Below, piece by piece: positions 8,327 through 16,285 of a stretch of DNA of 64,000 bases. The position numbers and the translations under genes were made by a program. The notes under the pieces were generated by a model. It did no database searches, was not told the DNA's origin, and worked only from the letters and a program-made list of their open reading frames with translations. Location: contig NZ_AP028669.1 in the NCBI RefSeq assembly GCF_041154485.1, positions 4,815,001-4,879,000 on the forward strand. Reading direction: 5' to 3'. Every line of letters begins with the position of its first letter. Positions within the stretch are counted from its first letter, which is position 1. This stretch comes from Variovorax sp. V93. GTDB lineage: Bacteria > Pseudomonadota > Gammaproteobacteria > Burkholderiales > Burkholderiaceae_C.

Positions 8327-9534
8327 ACCCTCCGCCCCGAGCCGCTCCCAGCCGGCTCGCAGCCACTGCGGGCAGCGGTACAAGCGCATTCCGGATCGCG
8401 GCCGCCGCACTCTGGCTCTTGGCGGCGGGCCCCGCCCACGCGGTCCTCGATTGCGAGCTCAACGACCGCAAGGTCAATCCCTCCGACGGCAGCAGCACCT
8501 CGGGCAAGACGGGGCTGATGCGCTGCAAGGAGCGCGAAACCGGCGAGCTCCAGCGCGAGCAGCAGATCCAGAACGGCGTCTTCATGGGCCTGGCGCGCTT
8601 CTATGAAAAGGGCAAGCTGGCCAGGGAGCACACCCTCAACGCCAAGGGCCACATCCACGGCCTCGCACGCGAGTTCGCGCCCAACGGGCAGGTCGTGCGC
8701 GAGGCGGTCTACGACGACGGGCAGGAGCAGGGCCTCGTGCGCAGCTTCTACCCGGGCGGCCAGCTGCGCCGGGTCACTTTCTATCCGGCCGTTGGAACCG
8801 ACCGCGCCTTCGTCGAGTTCACCGAACGCGGCCAGATGTCGGCCCTGCGCTGCGGCGAAACGCCCATGCTGGCGCCGGCCGTCGACGACGCCCGGCTGTG
8901 CGGATTCATCGGCGGGCCGTCGCAGGTCGATCTGTTCGATGCGGGCGGCATCCTGCGCTCGCGGCTGTCGTACCTGTCGGGCAAGCGGGTGCGCTCGCAG
9001 AACTTCTACGACAACGGCAAGCCTTCGGTGCAGGACGAGATCGTCGGCAGCCAGCGCACCGAGCGCCAGTTTTCATCCGAAGGCGTGAAGCGCCGCGAAA
9101 CCGTGTGGCTGCTGGTCGAGCGCAGCGCGGTGCGGCAACGCGAGCAGGAGTTTTCCGAAAAGGGAACGCTGATCCGTGACCAGCGATGGAACCCGGCGGG
9201 CGAACCGATCGGCGACGACAGCTACCACCTCAATGGCCGGCCGCGCAGCAAGTCGGTCTACCGCGGAAGCGGCAATGCGCGCACGGTCGAGATCACCGAT
9301 TTCTACGAGAGCGGCCAGCGCGCCGCCCATGGCCACTACCTGGTGGCGGGCCGCGGGCACCAAGTGCCGGTGGGCACGCACCGGCGCTTCAGCGAAAAGG
9401 GCATCCTGCTGGCGGAATCGAGCTTCGATGCCAAGGGCCGCGTGACGCGCGAGCGCAGCTGGGACGAGAACGGCGAACTGCAGCATGACGAGCACGTCCT
9501 GGAAGACGGCTCGCGCAAGGCCTACACGCAGTAG
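8323..9534 (+). CDS. Exported YwqK/MORN-variant repeat protein
   Basis: A 403-residue protein with a signal peptide (hydrophobic core about residues 26-38, ending AHA) and repeats of about 22-24 residues in the style of the YwqK/MORN-variant family. Examples are GVFMGLARFYEKGKL, GHIHGLAREFAPNGQV, GQEQGLVRSFYPGGQL and, later, ITDFYESGQRAAHGHY and RRFSEKGILLAES. The pattern Y/F-x-x-G-x-L repeated down the chain builds a beta-hairpin ladder. YwqK-like proteins are sometimes labelled antitoxins, but no toxin partner is adjacent. The start ATG overlaps the stop of the VOC gene. Periplasmic or surface location is inferred from the signal; function is unknown. Confidence 0.82.
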   Translation: MNPPPRAAPSRLAATAGSGTSAFRIAAAALWLLAAGPAHAVLDCELNDRKVNPSDGSSTSGKTGLMRCKERETGELQREQQIQNGVFMGLARFYEKGKLAREHTLNAKGHIHGLAREFAPNGQVVREAVYDDGQEQGLVRSFYPGGQLRRVTFYPAVGTDRAFVEFTERGQMSALRCGETPMLAPAVDDARLCGFIGGPSQVDLFDAGGILRSRLSYLSGKRVRSQNFYDNGKPSVQDEIVGSQRTERQFSSEGVKRRETVWLLVERSAVRQREQEFSEKGTLIRDQRWNPAGEPIGDDSYHLNGRPRSKSVYRGSGNARTVEITDFYESGQRAAHGHYLVAGRGHQVPVGTHRRFSEKGILLAESSFDAKGRVTRERSWDENGELQHDEHVLEDGSRKAYTQ

Positions 9535-9538
9535 CGCT

Positions 9539-10513
9539 TCAGTCCAGCTTGATGCCGGCCTGCTTGATGATCGGGCCCCAGCGCCTGGACTCGGCGCGCG
9601 ACAGCGCCGCGAACTGCGCCGGCGTGCCCGGCATGGCTTCCATGCCGAAATCGTCGAAGCGCTTCTGCACGGCCGGCGTGCCGAACGCGCGGTTCAGCTC
9701 GCTGTTGAGCCTGGCGACCACCGCGGGCGGCAGCCCCGCCGGGCCGAGGATGCCCTGGAACGCGAACACCTCGGTGTTGGGCACGCCCACTTCGGCCAGC
9801 GTCGGCACGTTGGGCAGCGCCTTGCTGCGCGCGCCCGAGCCGATAGCCAGCACGCGCACCTTGTTGCCCTGCATGATCGGCAGGCCCGAGGCCAGGTCGA
9901 GGAACATGCACGGCACCTGGCCGCCCATGACGTCGGCCATGGCGGGCGCGGCGCCCCGATAGGGAATGTGGGTGATGAAGGTGCCGGTGCGGGCCTTGAA
10001 CATTTCCATGGCCAGGTGGTGCGGCGAGCCATTGCCCGGCGAGGCGTAGTTGACCTTGCCCGGATTGGCTTTCACATAGGCCAGGAACTCCTTGAAATTC
10101 TTGGCCGGAAAGTCGGGATGCACCACCAGCGCGAGCGGGAACTTGCCGATCGCGCCGATGTAGGTGAAGTCCTTTTCCGGATTGAACGGCAGCTTGCCGA
10201 ACAGGTGCTCGTTGAAGGCCAGCACGGCGTTGTCCGCCGAGAGGATGGTGTAGCCGTCGGGCTTGCTCTTGGCGACGAGGTCGGCGCCGATGTTGGTCGA
10301 GGCGCCGGGGCGGTTGTCGACCACGATCTGCTGGCCCAGCGTCTGGCGCATGGCTTCGGCCAGCACGCGTGCGATCACGTCGGTGCCGCCGCCGGCCGGA
10401 TAGGGCACCACCCACTTGATGAGTTGCGCGGGATAGTCCTGTGCGCGGGCAAAGGGCGCGGCGGCCACGGCGGCGCCGGAGGCGAGCGTGGCGAGAAGGG
10501 TGCGGCGATCCAT
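9539..10513 (-). CDS. Bug (TctC) family extracytoplasmic solute receptor
   Basis: A 324-residue periplasmic receptor of the Bug/TctC family, hugely expanded in Burkholderiales, binding carboxylates and similar small solutes. A Tat-like signal (MDRRTLL, ending ARA-Q) precedes the conserved VVPYPAGGGTDVIAR and NRPGASTNIGADLVAKSKPDGYT segments. No TctA/TctB membrane genes are nearby, so it is an orphan receptor, as is usual in this group. A strong AAGGAG site lies inside the end of the DUF2783 gene, whose stop is 3 bases away, so it is the last gene of the FAD monooxygenase operon. Its ligand is probably an aromatic acid or a related compound used by that operon. Confidence 0.93.
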   Translation of the reverse strand: MDRRTLLATLASGAAVAAAPFARAQDYPAQLIKWVVPYPAGGGTDVIARVLAEAMRQTLGQQIVVDNRPGASTNIGADLVAKSKPDGYTILSADNAVLAFNEHLFGKLPFNPEKDFTYIGAIGKFPLALVVHPDFPAKNFKEFLAYVKANPGKVNYASPGNGSPHHLAMEMFKARTGTFITHIPYRGAAPAMADVMGGQVPCMFLDLASGLPIMQGNKVRVLAIGSGARSKALPNVPTLAEVGVPNTEVFAFQGILGPAGLPPAVVARLNSELNRAFGTPAVQKRFDDFGMEAMPGTPAQFAALSRAESRRWGPIIKQAGIKLD

Positions 10514-10516
10514 GGA

Positions 10517-10747
10517 TCAGTCTCCTTTTTGTTGGGGTTCGGTTGCGGACAGCGATGGTACGGGCAGCGCGTGCAGTGCGTCGGCCAGCGCGGCGCGGCA
10601 GCGCGCCTCGTCGCCGACCTGCTCGAACAGCAGCAGCGCGAGGCGGGCGAGAAACAGCGATTCGCGCTCGGCGCCCGCCTCGGTGATGGCGCGCGCGCAC
10701 TCTGCGTAGAGCCGGTCGCGCGCATCGGATGGAAGCGCTGTGGTCAT
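10517..10747 (-). CDS. DUF2783 small protein
   Basis: A 76-residue soluble protein matching the DUF2783 pattern, an amphipathic helical block around LYAECARAITEAGAERESLFLARLA-type sequence with Leu-rich second helix LLLFEQVGDEARC. Its ATG overlaps the stop of the FAD monooxygenase gene (ATGA), so translation is coupled and the two products are probably made in proportion. DUF2783 genes recur directly after aromatic-ring FAD monooxygenase genes in Burkholderiales, which suggests an accessory role, but none is established to my knowledge. It is easy to miss because of its size. Confidence 0.8.
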   Translation of the reverse strand: MTTALPSDARDRLYAECARAITEAGAERESLFLARLALLLFEQVGDEARCRAALADALHALPVPSLSATEPQQKGD

Positions 10748-12534
10748 GCGGAGATCTCCGTGGAAGCGGCGGCCGCGGCGCGGGCCAATGCGGCCCGCAG
10801 TGCGCCGCGGGGCATGCGCCGCCAGCGCGCGGCCACATGGCCGTCGGGGCGCAGCAGGTAGACGGCACCGTCGCGCCCGCCCAGCGCCTCGAACACGGCG
10901 GGCCCGGCCTGCGCGTCGGCACCTTCGATGCCCGGGCCCGCAATGGTGCGCACCGCGAACGGCAGGAGGCCGCCAAGCGCCTGTGCCACTTCGTCGTCCG
11001 GCAGCGGCACGGCATCGGTGCCCGGCTGCAGCACCAGCAGCGTGAACACCGGGCCGATCCAGTCGGTCAGGTGGCCTTGCTCGAGTGGCTGCTCGGCCAT
11101 GACCTCTCCGGGCAGCGGGCCCGCAGGCAGCGCATCGCCTTCGCTCGACAACGCCGAATCCGCGTAGCGCACGGCCTGGGTCTGGCGCGGATTGATCAGC
11201 TGCGCAATGCCGCGGTGCACCTGCGACAGCGAGAGCGCGGCCTCGCGCAACAGATCGAAGCCGCGCGACGGCGGCGACATGAACTCGGTGCTGCGCATGG
11301 CGTTCTCCGCATTGACGTGGAAGGCCGCGATGCGCTCCTGCGAGTACGAGTCGAGCAGCGACGCATCCGACAGGCCGCGCGCCACGAAGGCCAGCTTCCA
11401 GGCCAGGTTGTCCGCATCGTCGAAGCCTGAATTGAGGCCGCGCACGCCGAAGATCGGCATCGCATGCGCCGCATTGCCCGCGAACAGCACCCGGCCATGC
11501 CGGTAGCTGTCGAGCGTCATCGCCCCTGCGCGGTAGACCGAAGTCCAGACCGTCTTCCACGGCAGGTGGCCTTCGCCGATGGCGTCCAGGTGGCGCTGCA
11601 CGAATTCGGCCACGGCCGCCGGCTGCAGCGCTTTCTCGGTGCTCTGGCCCGCGCGCAACTGGTAATCGATGCGCCAGATGTCGTCGGGCTGGCGGTGCAT
11701 CAGCACGGTCGAGCCCGGGTTCCACGGCGGGTCGAACCAGGCGCGGCGCTCGGTCGGGTGCTTGCTGTGCAGCTCGATGTCGATGATCACGTAGCGGCCT
11801 TCGTAGCCCGTGCCCTCGAGCGCGAGCCCCAGCGCCTTGCGCACGAAGCTCTGGCCGCCGTCGCAGGCGGCGAGCCATTGGCTGCGCAGCCGGTAGGCGC
11901 CCTCGGGGTTGCGCACGTCCAGCGTCACGCCCTCTTCGTCCTGTGCGAGGCCGGTGAGCTCGGTGCCCCAGCGGATGTCGACGAGCCCCGGCGCCGCCTC
12001 GTTGCGTCGGAGAATTTCCTCGAGCAGGTACTGCTCGATGTAGTACTGCTCGAGGTTGATCATCGGCGGCAGCTTCTGCCTTTCGTCGTGCGGCATCTCG
12101 AAGCGAAAGACCTCGGCCGTCTTGTAGAAGCTGCGCCCGCCGGTCCACGGCAGGCCCTTGGCCATGAAGGCCGGCTGCACGCCCAGGCGTTCCATGATCT
12201 CCAGGCTGCGGCGCGAGATGCAGGCCGCCCGGCTGCCCACGCACACCGTGTCGTCGGCTTCGAGGATCACGCAGCGCACGCCCTGGCTTGCGAGCCCCAG
12301 CGCAAGCGCCATGCCGACGGGCCCGCCGCCCGCAATCACCACCGGATGGCGGCCCGGCTCCATGCCGCCCGGCGCGAGCGCAGGCGTCCGTGCCGGGTAG
12401 CGCGTGTAGTGAAAGGCGCCGACGGAGGGCGGCAGTCCGGTGGCGCTGGCCGGTGGCGGCACGGGGCCGCTGGCGGCATCGGCGGCCCGTGTGCCGGGCG
12501 GCGGCGCGGCGGCCGCAACGGTGAGGTTCGTCAT
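10744..12534 (-). CDS. FAD-dependent aromatic hydroxylase (MhpA/PheA-like)
   Basis: A 596-residue class A flavoprotein monooxygenase, expected to hydroxylate a phenolic ring using NAD(P)H and O2. The Rossmann motif is VVIAGGGPVGMALALGL (about residues 66-82). The SRAACISRRSLEIMERLG segment and the late FAD motif follow. That late motif reads FAGNAAHAMP where the family normally has GDAAH, an Asp-to-Asn change at the residue that contacts the FAD ribityl chain. A thioredoxin-like C-terminal domain follows, as in phenol hydroxylases. The first 55 residues are a Pro/Ala-rich extension. ATG at 12534 was preferred over an in-frame start further upstream that would run through the divergent promoter. 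First gene of the operon with DUF2783 and Bug. Confidence 0.9.
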   Translation of the reverse strand: MTNLTVAAAAPPPGTRAADAASGPVPPPASATGLPPSVGAFHYTRYPARTPALAPGGMEPGRHPVVIAGGGPVGMALALGLASQGVRCVILEADDTVCVGSRAACISRRSLEIMERLGVQPAFMAKGLPWTGGRSFYKTAEVFRFEMPHDERQKLPPMINLEQYYIEQYLLEEILRRNEAAPGLVDIRWGTELTGLAQDEEGVTLDVRNPEGAYRLRSQWLAACDGGQSFVRKALGLALEGTGYEGRYVIIDIELHSKHPTERRAWFDPPWNPGSTVLMHRQPDDIWRIDYQLRAGQSTEKALQPAAVAEFVQRHLDAIGEGHLPWKTVWTSVYRAGAMTLDSYRHGRVLFAGNAAHAMPIFGVRGLNSGFDDADNLAWKLAFVARGLSDASLLDSYSQERIAAFHVNAENAMRSTEFMSPPSRGFDLLREAALSLSQVHRGIAQLINPRQTQAVRYADSALSSEGDALPAGPLPGEVMAEQPLEQGHLTDWIGPVFTLLVLQPGTDAVPLPDDEVAQALGGLLPFAVRTIAGPGIEGADAQAGPAVFEALGGRDGAVYLLRPDGHVAARWRRMPRGALRAALARAAAAASTEISA

Positions 12535-12576
12535 GCAGCGGGATTGTCCCGATGTGTGGTGCCGGCCATCGTCATA

Positions 12577-12590
12577 ACTTCGTACGAAGT
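12577..12590. promoter_or_regulatory. Perfect 14-bp palindrome between divergent luxR and FAD monooxygenase genes
   Basis: ACTTCGTACGAAGT is a perfect dyad in the 79-base divergent intergenic region, 23 bases before the LuxR-type start and 42 bases before the monooxygenase start. A palindrome of this kind between a LuxR-type regulator and its likely target is the expected form of a dimeric regulator's operator. Binding by this LuxR protein is inference. Confidence 0.6.
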
Positions 12591-12613
12591 AATTACCCTG
12601 ACCTACCTGCTTC

Positions 12614-13393
12614 ATGAGACGCTGGCGCATTCAGCCCGCTGCAGACAACGCGTTGTCCACAGCCATCGTCGGCGACGTGCTCGCGGGCATCGGCACGCCG
12701 CACCTGGCGGCCAGCTGCCTCGCGGCCATGCACCGCGTGATGCCTGTGACCTTCTGCACCGTGTTCGCGGTCGATGCCACCGGCCGCATCGAGACGGTGT
12801 CGGCCGCCAGCAGCTACGGCACCACGGCCGAACGCACGGCCGAGCGCTACGTGGCGCAGCGCTTCGACCTGCTCGATCCCAACATGACCTGGCTGGCGGC
12901 ACGCAAGCTGCCCCGGCGCGCGCAGCTCTGGCTGGGCCACCAGCGCGCCGACGAGGTGGCCGACCCGGCCTACCGCGCGGCCTGCTACGGCGACGTGGGC
13001 ATCCGCGAGCGCGCGTCGGTGCTGCGCCTGACGCCCGCCGGCCAGCGCGTGGCCGTGAGCTTCTACCGGAGCCTTGCGCAGCCCGAATTCGGCGCCGCCG
13101 ACTTCGCGGCCATCGAGCGCCATGCCACGCTCCTGGCCGACGCCACCCTGGCCCACGGCCGCAGCGCCATGGCCGCCCGGGAGGCGGTGGCGCCCACCCT
13201 CGCCTCGCGCCTTCTGACCTTGAGCCTGCGCGAGCGCGAAGTCATCGGCCACCTGATGGCCGGCCGCACGGCCAAGGAAACGGCACGTGAAGTCGGCATC
13301 GAACTGACGACGGTGCGCACCCACCAGTACCGGGCGTTCCGGCGGCTGGGCATACGCAGCCAGAAGGAGCTGCTGCGCGCCGCGCCGCACTAG
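12614..13393 (+). CDS. LuxR-family transcriptional regulator
   Basis: A 259-residue regulator with a C-terminal LuxR/GerE helix-turn-helix (about residues 200-255: LSLREREVIGHLMAGRTAKE, then a recognition helix around ELTTVRTHQYRAFRRLGI). The N-terminal 190 residues look like a GAF-type sensory domain and lack the conserved autoinducer-site pattern of acyl-homoserine-lactone receptors, so it is not a clear quorum sensor. It is divergent from the FAD monooxygenase operon and probably controls it. Its last four bases are shared with the convergent FAH-family gene (CTAG). Confidence 0.88.
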   Translation: MRRWRIQPAADNALSTAIVGDVLAGIGTPHLAASCLAAMHRVMPVTFCTVFAVDATGRIETVSAASSYGTTAERTAERYVAQRFDLLDPNMTWLAARKLPRRAQLWLGHQRADEVADPAYRAACYGDVGIRERASVLRLTPAGQRVAVSFYRSLAQPEFGAADFAAIERHATLLADATLAHGRSAMAAREAVAPTLASRLLTLSLREREVIGHLMAGRTAKETAREVGIELTTVRTHQYRAFRRLGIRSQKELLRAAPH

Positions 13394-14460
13394 TCTTCGG
13401 CGCCGTCGTCGTCCTGCGGGTCCGCCAGCGACACCGGCGCCACCTTCGGCCGCCCCGCCGCCGACACGATCTCCTGGTCGATTGCGCCGAACAGCGAGCG
13501 GCCGTCCAGGCCCTTCATCTCGATGCGGATGGTGTCGCCGAACTTCATGAAGTCGGTGACGGGCTCGCCGCCCTGGATGGTTTCGATGCAGCGCTTCTCG
13601 GCAATGCACGAATAGCCCTTGGGCCAGTCCATCTGGCCGTTCCTTTCCACGCCCTTGTTGCTCACGGTGCCGCTGCCGACGATGCTGCCGGCGCGCACGT
13701 TGCGCGTCTTGGCGATGTGGGCGATGAGCTGGCCGAAGTGGAAGGTCATCTCGGGCCCGGCGTCGCACATGCCGACCTTGCGGCCGTTCCAGCTGCTTTG
13801 CAGCGTGAGGTGCACGCGGCCGTGCTGCCAGGCTTCGCCAAGCTCGTCGAGCGTCACGGCCACAGGGCTGAAGGCGGTGGCCGGCTTGCTCTGGAAGAAG
13901 CCGAAGCCCTTGGCCAGCTCGGCCGGGATCAGGTTGCGCAGGCTCACGTCGTTGGCCAGCATCACCAGGCGGATGCCGTCGAGCGCCTGGTCGGGCGTGG
14001 CGCCCATCCTCACGTCACCGGTGACCACCGCGATCTCGGCCTCGAAGTCGATGCCCATGGCTTCGCTGGGCACGACCACGTCATCGGTGGGGCCGAGGAA
14101 GTCGTCGCTGCCGCCCTGGTACATGAGCGGGTCGGTATAGAAGCTCTCGGGTACTTCGGCATTGCGCGCCTTGCGCACCAGCTCGACGTGGTTCAGGTAG
14201 GCCGAGCCGTCGGCCCACTGGTAGGCGCGCGGCAGCGGCGCCATGCACTGGGCGGGGTCGAACGGGAAGGAATGGCGCGCGCGGCCGGTGTTGACCGCGT
14301 CGTACAGGTCCTGCAGCTGCGGGCTCATGAAGCCCCAGTCGTCCAGCACCTGCTGCAGCCGGCTGGCGATGCCGGTGGCGTAGTGGGCGAGCGTGAGGTC
14401 GCGCGAGACGACGACGAGCTGGCCGTCGCGCGAGCCGTCCTTCAGGGTGGCGAGTTTCAT
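13390..14460 (-). CDS. Fumarylacetoacetate hydrolase (FAH) family protein
   Basis: A 356-residue member of the FAH superfamily, which cleaves or hydrates beta-diketo acids made by aromatic ring fission. The acidic metal site is visible in the DFEAEIAVVTGDV segment (about residues 135-150), followed by NDVSLRNLIPAEL and the GSGTVSNKG loop. The first 110 residues form the small N-terminal domain typical of the longer FAH-type proteins, and the C terminus is acidic (DDDGAED). With the ring hydroxylase, Bug receptor and LuxR regulator around it, an aromatic degradation route is likely; the exact substrate is not decidable. It converges on the luxR gene, both stops lying in the same CTAG. Confidence 0.9.
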   Translation of the reverse strand: MKLATLKDGSRDGQLVVVSRDLTLAHYATGIASRLQQVLDDWGFMSPQLQDLYDAVNTGRARHSFPFDPAQCMAPLPRAYQWADGSAYLNHVELVRKARNAEVPESFYTDPLMYQGGSDDFLGPTDDVVVPSEAMGIDFEAEIAVVTGDVRMGATPDQALDGIRLVMLANDVSLRNLIPAELAKGFGFFQSKPATAFSPVAVTLDELGEAWQHGRVHLTLQSSWNGRKVGMCDAGPEMTFHFGQLIAHIAKTRNVRAGSIVGSGTVSNKGVERNGQMDWPKGYSCIAEKRCIETIQGGEPVTDFMKFGDTIRIEMKGLDGRSLFGAIDQEIVSAAGRPKVAPVSLADPQDDDGAED

Positions 14461-14594
14461 GATGGCAAATGCGTGATGAAGGACACGGCGCGAACACGAG
14501 AGCCGGCGCCGCGCCCACTAAACTGGTTGAACGGGCGGCAGTGTACCGAGGTGCTCCCGGTGAACCTCGGCGCCGGCGCTCACTCCACCACATC

Positions 14595-15806
14595 ATGCCG
14601 ACGCTCGTCGCCTCCCCGTTGCCTTCCTCCGCCGCCCCGCCCGCGCGCCCGTCGTGGCGCGCGCTGGCCGGGCTGACGCTGGCGGTGGCGCTGGCCCACG
14701 TGCTGCTGCTGGACCTCGCGCCCACTGTGATCGGGCCCGATCCCTCGCCGCTCGCGAACAAGTTCATCACCCGGACCATCGTGATCGCACCGCCGGCCGC
14801 GGAACAGCCGGCTGCGCCCGCCGCCGCGCCACCCGCTGCCGCGGCCAAGCCGCCGCCGCCTGCAAAGCCGCGGCGGCCGCGCGAGCCATCCAGGCCCAGG
14901 CCCGCTGCGGCCCCGGAGCCGGCGCCGCAACCCCAGGTTTCGGAACCCGCCCCGGCGCCCACGCCTGACCTGACAGCGCAGACCGCTATCGACTCAGGAG
15001 CAGCCGCTCCCGAGCCGCCGGTGAGCGCCCCCGCAGGCGCCGCCCTGGGCGGGGCGGGCAGCACGGCCAACACCGGCGTCGGAAACGGCGCGCCGGGCGA
15101 GGCTGCGGGCGCCGCCAGCGCCGCGGCGGGCAATGTCGTCGGGCCCGAGGCGCTGCGCATCCCGGGTTCGGTCAAGCTTGCCTTCGCGGTCACGGGCCAG
15201 CAGGGCGCCTCGCCGATGCAGGGGGTTTTCGGCGACCTGGTCTGGCTGCAGGACGGCAGCAGCTACGACGCCCGGCTCTCGCTCAAATTCCTGTTCCGCA
15301 CCATCCGCAGCCAGCACAGCACCGGCCGGATCGGCCCCACCGGCATCGAGCCGGCGCGTTTTTCCGAAAGCCGCAAGGGCGAGCTCGCCTCGCACTTCCT
15401 GCGCGACCAGGGCCAGATCATGTTCAGCAACAACGCGCCCAGCGTGCCCCTGCTGCCGGGCGCGCAGGACCGGCTCAGCGTGGTGATGCAGCTCGGCGGC
15501 ATGCTGGCGGGCGACCCGGGCCGCTACCCGGCCGGCAGCCGCATTTCCATCCAGACGGCAGGGCCGCGCGACGCGGGCGTCTGGGTGTTCAACATCGAAG
15601 GCGAGGAGCAGATGAGCGTGCCGGCTGGCGACTACGCGGTGCGCAAGCTCACGCGCAGCCCGCGGCGCGAATTCGACGACAAGATCGAAATCTGGCTCGC
15701 GCCCGCGCTGGGGTACCTACCGGTACGGATGAAACAGACACAGCCCAACGGCGACTTCGCCGACATGCAGTTGCGTGAATCCCTTCCCGCGGGGCCGTCC
15801 AGCTGA
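14595..15806 (+). CDS. DUF3108 domain protein with TonB-like N terminus
   Basis: A 403-residue protein. An N-terminal membrane anchor (about residues 20-38, ALAGLTLAVALAHVLLLDL) leads into a long Pro/Ala/Lys-rich stretch (about residues 60-185) that would span periplasm. The DUF3108 domain is C-terminal (about residues 195-400), a beta-rich domain of unknown function found in many Burkholderiales. The ATG at 14595 was chosen because it sits immediately before the membrane anchor. Upstream lies a 7-bp dyad (CCGAGGT at 14546-14552, ACCTCGG at 14564-14570) of unknown meaning. The single anchor plus proline-rich spacer resembles TonB in architecture only. Confidence 0.82.
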   Translation: MPTLVASPLPSSAAPPARPSWRALAGLTLAVALAHVLLLDLAPTVIGPDPSPLANKFITRTIVIAPPAAEQPAAPAAAPPAAAAKPPPPAKPRRPREPSRPRPAAAPEPAPQPQVSEPAPAPTPDLTAQTAIDSGAAAPEPPVSAPAGAALGGAGSTANTGVGNGAPGEAAGAASAAAGNVVGPEALRIPGSVKLAFAVTGQQGASPMQGVFGDLVWLQDGSSYDARLSLKFLFRTIRSQHSTGRIGPTGIEPARFSESRKGELASHFLRDQGQIMFSNNAPSVPLLPGAQDRLSVVMQLGGMLAGDPGRYPAGSRISIQTAGPRDAGVWVFNIEGEEQMSVPAGDYAVRKLTRSPRREFDDKIEIWLAPALGYLPVRMKQTQPNGDFADMQLRESLPAGPSS

Positions 15807-15859
15807 TAGTACAAAACAAGTAAAGAAACACCGTTGTGACCGCAATGCGACAACCCTTC

Positions 15860-15887
15860 TTGAAACTGGCGCGTTGATTGCTATCTA
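15860..15887 (+). promoter_or_regulatory. Sigma-70-like promoter of the DUF3567 gene
   Basis: TTGAAA (15860-15865) and TATCTA (15882-15887) are separated by 16 bases. Transcription would begin near 15893-15895, at the first of two in-frame ATG codons. That favours the second ATG (15927) as the translation start. Confidence 0.55.
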
Positions 15888-15926
15888 ACCCCCATGAATG
15901 CCATCGACATCCTCACAGGCCCCGCA

Positions 15927-16205
15927 ATGAACATGCTCTATGACTCGGAGTCCTTCGTCGTCGTGCACGTGCAGCCGAACGAAGGCGACACCCCGGACCA
16001 GCCCAACGTCCCGGTGCTGGAACGCCACGGCTTCGAGATCGTCGACAAGCGCTCGGGCAAGGAGGTCTACCTCGACGGTTCCTGGGCCGAGCTGTTCCAG
16101 CAGCAGATTGCCGCCTGGCAGCTCAACACGCCCACGCAGGAAGAGGTCGAGGACACGCTCGAGGGCTATGCCGAACTGGCCCACACCCCGGTGCTGGTGC
16201 ACTGA
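15927..16205 (+). CDS. DUF3567 small protein
   Basis: A 92-residue acidic soluble protein of the DUF3567 family, essentially restricted to Burkholderiales. Its conserved core MLYDSESFVVVHV, HGFEIVDKRSGKEVYLDG and WAELFQQQI is visible. A longer form from an ATG at 15894 would add 11 residues. I prefer 15927 because the family begins here and the predicted promoter puts transcription start at about 15894. Function is unknown; strong conservation and a strong bidirectional terminator suggest an independent, well-expressed unit. Confidence 0.85.
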   Translation: MNMLYDSESFVVVHVQPNEGDTPDQPNVPVLERHGFEIVDKRSGKEVYLDGSWAELFQQQIAAWQLNTPTQEEVEDTLEGYAELAHTPVLVH

Positions 16206-16233
16206 AAACCCGGGCTCTCCACCCCGCCCGATC

Positions 16234-16263
16234 AAAAAAAAGCGCCCGAGCGGCGCTTTTTTT
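16234..16263. terminator. Bidirectional intrinsic terminator
   Basis: An A-run (16234-16241), GCGCC, loop CGAGC, GGCGC, then seven T (16257-16263). Stem and flanking A/T runs pair over about 12 bp. It lies between the convergent DUF3567 and AbrB-type genes, so it can stop transcripts from both sides. Confidence 0.9.
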
Positions 16264-16285
16264 GCGCCCTTTGAGCGCCTGCCGC

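Noticed and set aside
12574..12593. Sequence resembling the arms of a loxP site (ATAACTTCGTA...CGAAGT) between luxR and the hydroxylase gene
   Set aside because: The 8-base spacer and full 13-base arms of loxP are absent and the dyad is a compact 14-bp palindrome, better explained as a regulator operator.
12535..12630. An upstream start (12630) for the FAD hydroxylase gene
   Set aside because: It would read through the palindrome and into the luxR gene, and the added residues match nothing; ATG 12534 is preferred.
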